Below, piece by piece: positions 33,500-35,353 of a stretch of 35,353 nucleotides of DNA. Position 1 is the first letter of the stretch. Every line of letters starts with the position of its first letter. A program made the translations under genes and the position numbers. This DNA is from CALALP01 sp041855735 (lineage in GTDB: Bacteria; Bacillota; Clostridia; Lachnospirales; Lachnospiraceae): NCBI GenBank assembly GCA_041855735.1, contig JBHAEV010000006.1:1-35353 (forward strand), read 5' to 3'. Below the pieces are notes generated by a model. That model was not told the origin of the DNA. It worked only from the letters and a program-made list of their open reading frames with translations, and made no database searches.

Positions 33500-34237
33500 C
33501 TAAATCCATGCGCCGTCAAGCTGAATCACCTGACCGGTTAAATACGGATGTTTGATGATATCCAGCACCAGATCCGCGACTTCAGCCGCCCTTGCAAGAC
33601 GAAAAGACGGAATGGATGCAATGATTTCTTCCCTGTCCTGCACCGAAAAGCAATCCAGCATGCTCGTATCCACCGCCCCTGCCGCAACGGCATTCACCGT
33701 AATCTTACTCGGTGCCAGTTCTTTTGCCAGCGCTTTGGTAAAGGAATTGACCCCTCCTTTTGTGGCGGAATACGCCACTTCACAGGAGGCACCCGCCACT
33801 CCCCATACGGAAGAGATATTGATGATTCGCCCGCTTTGTCGTTTGATCATACCCGGAATGGAGAGGGATGTGCAATGAAACACCGAGCTGAGATTCGTCT
33901 GCAATATCTCCTGCCATTTTTCCGCTTCCAAATCCTGCAGTAAACCGACCATGGAAACCCCCGCATTGTTCACCAAAACATCCGGACTTTCAAACTCCCG
34001 TTCGATTTCTGCAAACATCTTTTTGCATGCCTCATAATTTCCGACATCCGCCAAAAATGCCCTGCACTCGACCCCAAGACTTTTGATTTTCTCTTCCACC
34101 TCTCTTAAATTCCCGATATCTTTTTTGCAGTTGATCATAACATGATAGCCTTGTTGTGCCAGTTTTACGGCAATCTCTCTTCCGATTCCTCTGGAAGAAC
34201 CGCTTACAAAAGCTGTTTTTCCCTTTACTTTATCCAT
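33500..34237 (-). CDS. short-chain dehydrogenase/reductase (FabG-like)
   Basis: A 245-residue classical SDR. The cofactor motif is VSGSSRGIGREIA, followed by NNAGVS. The catalytic serine is in INISSVWG and the Tyr/Lys pair in YSATKGG. The loop after strand 2 (MINCKKD) has a Lys and no acidic residue, suggesting NADPH over NADH, but this is a weak inference. AAGGA lies seven bases before the ATG. It is in one transcript with the TetR gene and is divergent from the LysR gene at 34378. The real substrate is unknown; fatty-acid 3-oxoacyl reduction is only one possibility. Confidence 0.92.
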   Translation of the reverse strand: MDKVKGKTAFVSGSSRGIGREIAVKLAQQGYHVMINCKKDIGNLREVEEKIKSLGVECRAFLADVGNYEACKKMFAEIEREFESPDVLVNNAGVSMVGLLQDLEAEKWQEILQTNLSSVFHCTSLSIPGMIKRQSGRIINISSVWGVAGASCEVAYSATKGGVNSFTKALAKELAPSKITVNAVAAGAVDTSMLDCFSVQDREEIIASIPSFRLARAAEVADLVLDIIKHPYLTGQVIQLDGAWI

Positions 34238-34263
34238 CTGCCCATCCTTGTCTTTGATTTCCC

Positions 34264-34287
34264 CAAGACCTCGTCTTGTTTTTTTTC
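34264..34287 (+). terminator. terminator-like hairpin on the plus strand in the SDR leader
   Basis: CAAGAC-CTC-GTCTTG (34264-34278) is followed by eight T on the plus strand. No plus-strand gene ends here, so it may stop antisense transcripts; on the minus strand it lies inside the SDR leader. Confidence 0.55.
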
Positions 34288-34311
34288 CCCGCCGATGATA
34301 TCTTTATAACA

Positions 34312-34352
34312 GATACAACTCTTTTGATTTTTTCCGTCAATGTATGATACAT
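34312..34352 (-). promoter_or_regulatory. SDR promoter with LysR-type operator
   Basis: On the minus strand the -35 is TTGACG (34340-34335) and the -10 is TGTATC (34317-34312), with a 17-base spacer. The perfect palindrome ATGTAT-G-ATACAT (34340-34352) abuts the -35, where a LysR activator would bind. It is also 26 bp before the LysR start codon, so it may serve autoregulation. Confidence 0.6.
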
Positions 34353-34377
34353 GCAGGAAAATCGATACGGGAGGAAT

Positions 34378-35325
34378 ATGAACATCACTCATTTAAAATA
34401 TTTTGTCATCGTCGCCGAAGAACAAAGTTTCACGAAAGCGGCCAGAAAACTGTATATTTCCCAACAGGCGCTGAGCAAAACCATTTCCAATCTGGAACGA
34501 CATTATGATACGATTCTGTTTCATCGAAACATCCCCCTGACTCTGACCGAATCCGGGGATGTTCTGTACCAAAGTGCCAAAAAAATCATTTTGAATTTCG
34601 AAGAATGCGATCGTAATCTTCAAGCCATCAAGGACTTTACCGTCGGTAAGCTTTCCATCGGTGTCACCGTCACGCGGGGAACGATTCTTCTGCCGGAAAT
34701 CCTTCCGAGATTCTCCGCATTGTATCCCAATATCAAAATATCCATTTTTGAGGGATTGACCATTTTGGATGTCGACCGGGCTTTGGCAAACGCGGCAATC
34801 GATCTTTCCATCGCCCATCTGCCTCACGCCTCCGACGATGTCATCCGTGAACCGCTGTACAAGGAAGACTATATGCTTGTCGTTCCCAACTCACTGCTGT
34901 TTCAAAAATTTTCGCGGGAGCGGATCGAACAGATGCAGGATATTCCCCCTTCCATTGAAGTGTTTCGGGATTTTCCTTTCGTGGCGCAGGAAGACACCAC
35001 CATCGGCGGTCAGTATTTCCTCGACCTGTGCCAAGAAGCCGGATTTGAACCGAATATCCTGTACACCGTTCAAAATATTCTGACCGAACTGAATTTATGT
35101 ATTTCCGGTGCCGGCGCCTGCACCGTCGCCTCCACCTTTTTGCCCATGTCAACCGAGTATGAGTATTATCATCACCCCTACATCCACATCGATTCCGTCA
35201 CCTGCTTTCGATTAAATACACGGATCGAGGCGGAACCTCTGACCATCAACTATCCCAGGGGGAAGGTGCTTACACAAGCCGGTCGGGCATTTATCCGATT
35301 GGCAAAAGACTATTTCCTCAAATAA
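34378..35325 (+). CDS. LysR-family transcriptional regulator
   Basis: A 315-residue LysR-type regulator with its helix-turn-helix at residues 1-60 (MNITHLKYFVIVAEEQSFTK, YISQQALSKTISNLERHY), then the effector domain (LSIGVTVTRGTILLPEILPR). The ATG at 34378 follows GGGAGG closely; an upstream ATG would add nine residues and lies in the palindrome. It is divergent from the SDR-TetR operon and probably controls it. It is not a close copy of the LysR at 8339. Confidence 0.93.
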   Translation: MNITHLKYFVIVAEEQSFTKAARKLYISQQALSKTISNLERHYDTILFHRNIPLTLTESGDVLYQSAKKIILNFEECDRNLQAIKDFTVGKLSIGVTVTRGTILLPEILPRFSALYPNIKISIFEGLTILDVDRALANAAIDLSIAHLPHASDDVIREPLYKEDYMLVVPNSLLFQKFSRERIEQMQDIPPSIEVFRDFPFVAQEDTTIGGQYFLDLCQEAGFEPNILYTVQNILTELNLCISGAGACTVASTFLPMSTEYEYYHHPYIHIDSVTCFRLNTRIEAEPLTINYPRGKVLTQAGRAFIRLAKDYFLK

Positions 35326-35336
35326 ATTCATGACCG

Positions 35337-35353
35337 GCAAGCCACAAGCTTGC
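35337..35353 (+). terminator. hairpin after the LysR gene, cut by the window edge
   Basis: GCAAGC-CACAA-GCTTGC lies 12 bp after the stop codon and ends exactly at the window edge. It is probably a terminator, but the T-tract would lie outside. Confidence 0.5.

Noticed and set aside
35337..35353. Possible attachment-site or repeat end at the window edge
   Set aside because: The inverted repeat sits 12 bp after a stop codon, so a truncated terminator is the simpler reading.

Overview
The window reads as a chromosomal segment of an anaerobic, low-to-mid GC Firmicute, most likely a clostridium or a relative of the Lachnospiraceae. This rests on a pyrophosphate-type phosphofructokinase, a DUF4317 protein, the anaerobic (cobalt-early) route to cobalamin, strong AGGAGG ribosome sites and sigma70-type promoters. 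Nearly everything lies on the minus strand. No rRNA, tRNA, CRISPR array, insertion sequence or phage gene was recognised.

Layout from left to right. 1-2426: phosphofructokinase (cut by the window edge) and a DUF4317 gene. 2485-5301: a small operon read cobQ/cbiP, DNA glycosylase, cbiC. 5302-5677: a structured non-coding leader. 5678-11850: a catabolic island with a frameshifted MatC-like permease, a PrpF-family isomerase, a LysR regulator and, divergently, an aconitase-family hydratase; the gene content recalls the poorly understood ybhD-ybhH-ybhI-ybhJ set of E. coli. 11888-12982: cobD. 13074-14023: a broken HipA/XRE toxin-antitoxin remnant. 14129-31513: one long minus-strand run of 18 genes with overlaps or short gaps (the largest is 128 bp, before tdk). 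31647-32732: a repeat-rich NlpC/P60 cell-wall hydrolase. 32926-35325: a TetR regulator and an SDR oxidoreductase, divergent from a LysR regulator.

The long run, in transcription order, is: membrane-anchored barnase, barstar, recJ, glyA, apt, a C39-like cysteine peptidase candidate, cobO, cbiD, cbiL, cbiH, a cbiJ-cbiE-cbiT fusion, cbiA, cobT, cobU, cobS, cbiB, tdk, cbiF. With cbiP, cbiC and cobD further left, the window encodes most of corrin-ring methylation and contraction, amidation, adenosylation, aminopropanol attachment and nucleotide-loop assembly. Not seen here: the cobalt chelatase (cbiK/cbiX), cbiG, the cobalt transporter cbiMNQO, uroporphyrinogen-stage genes, and any recognisable cobalamin riboswitch.

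Points most worth a second look are: the barnase/barstar pair at the head of a B12 operon, with every barnase catalytic residue conserved behind a membrane anchor and a Ser/Glu repeat stalk; the cysteine-peptidase-like gene translationally coupled to cobO; repeated in-frame linker expansions in several proteins (CbiA, CobQ, barnase, NlpC/P60); a 42-bp direct repeat before tdk that shares the rare octamer GATGCATC with the CobQ duplication; the aconitase/PrpF island; and the structured region upstream of cobQ.
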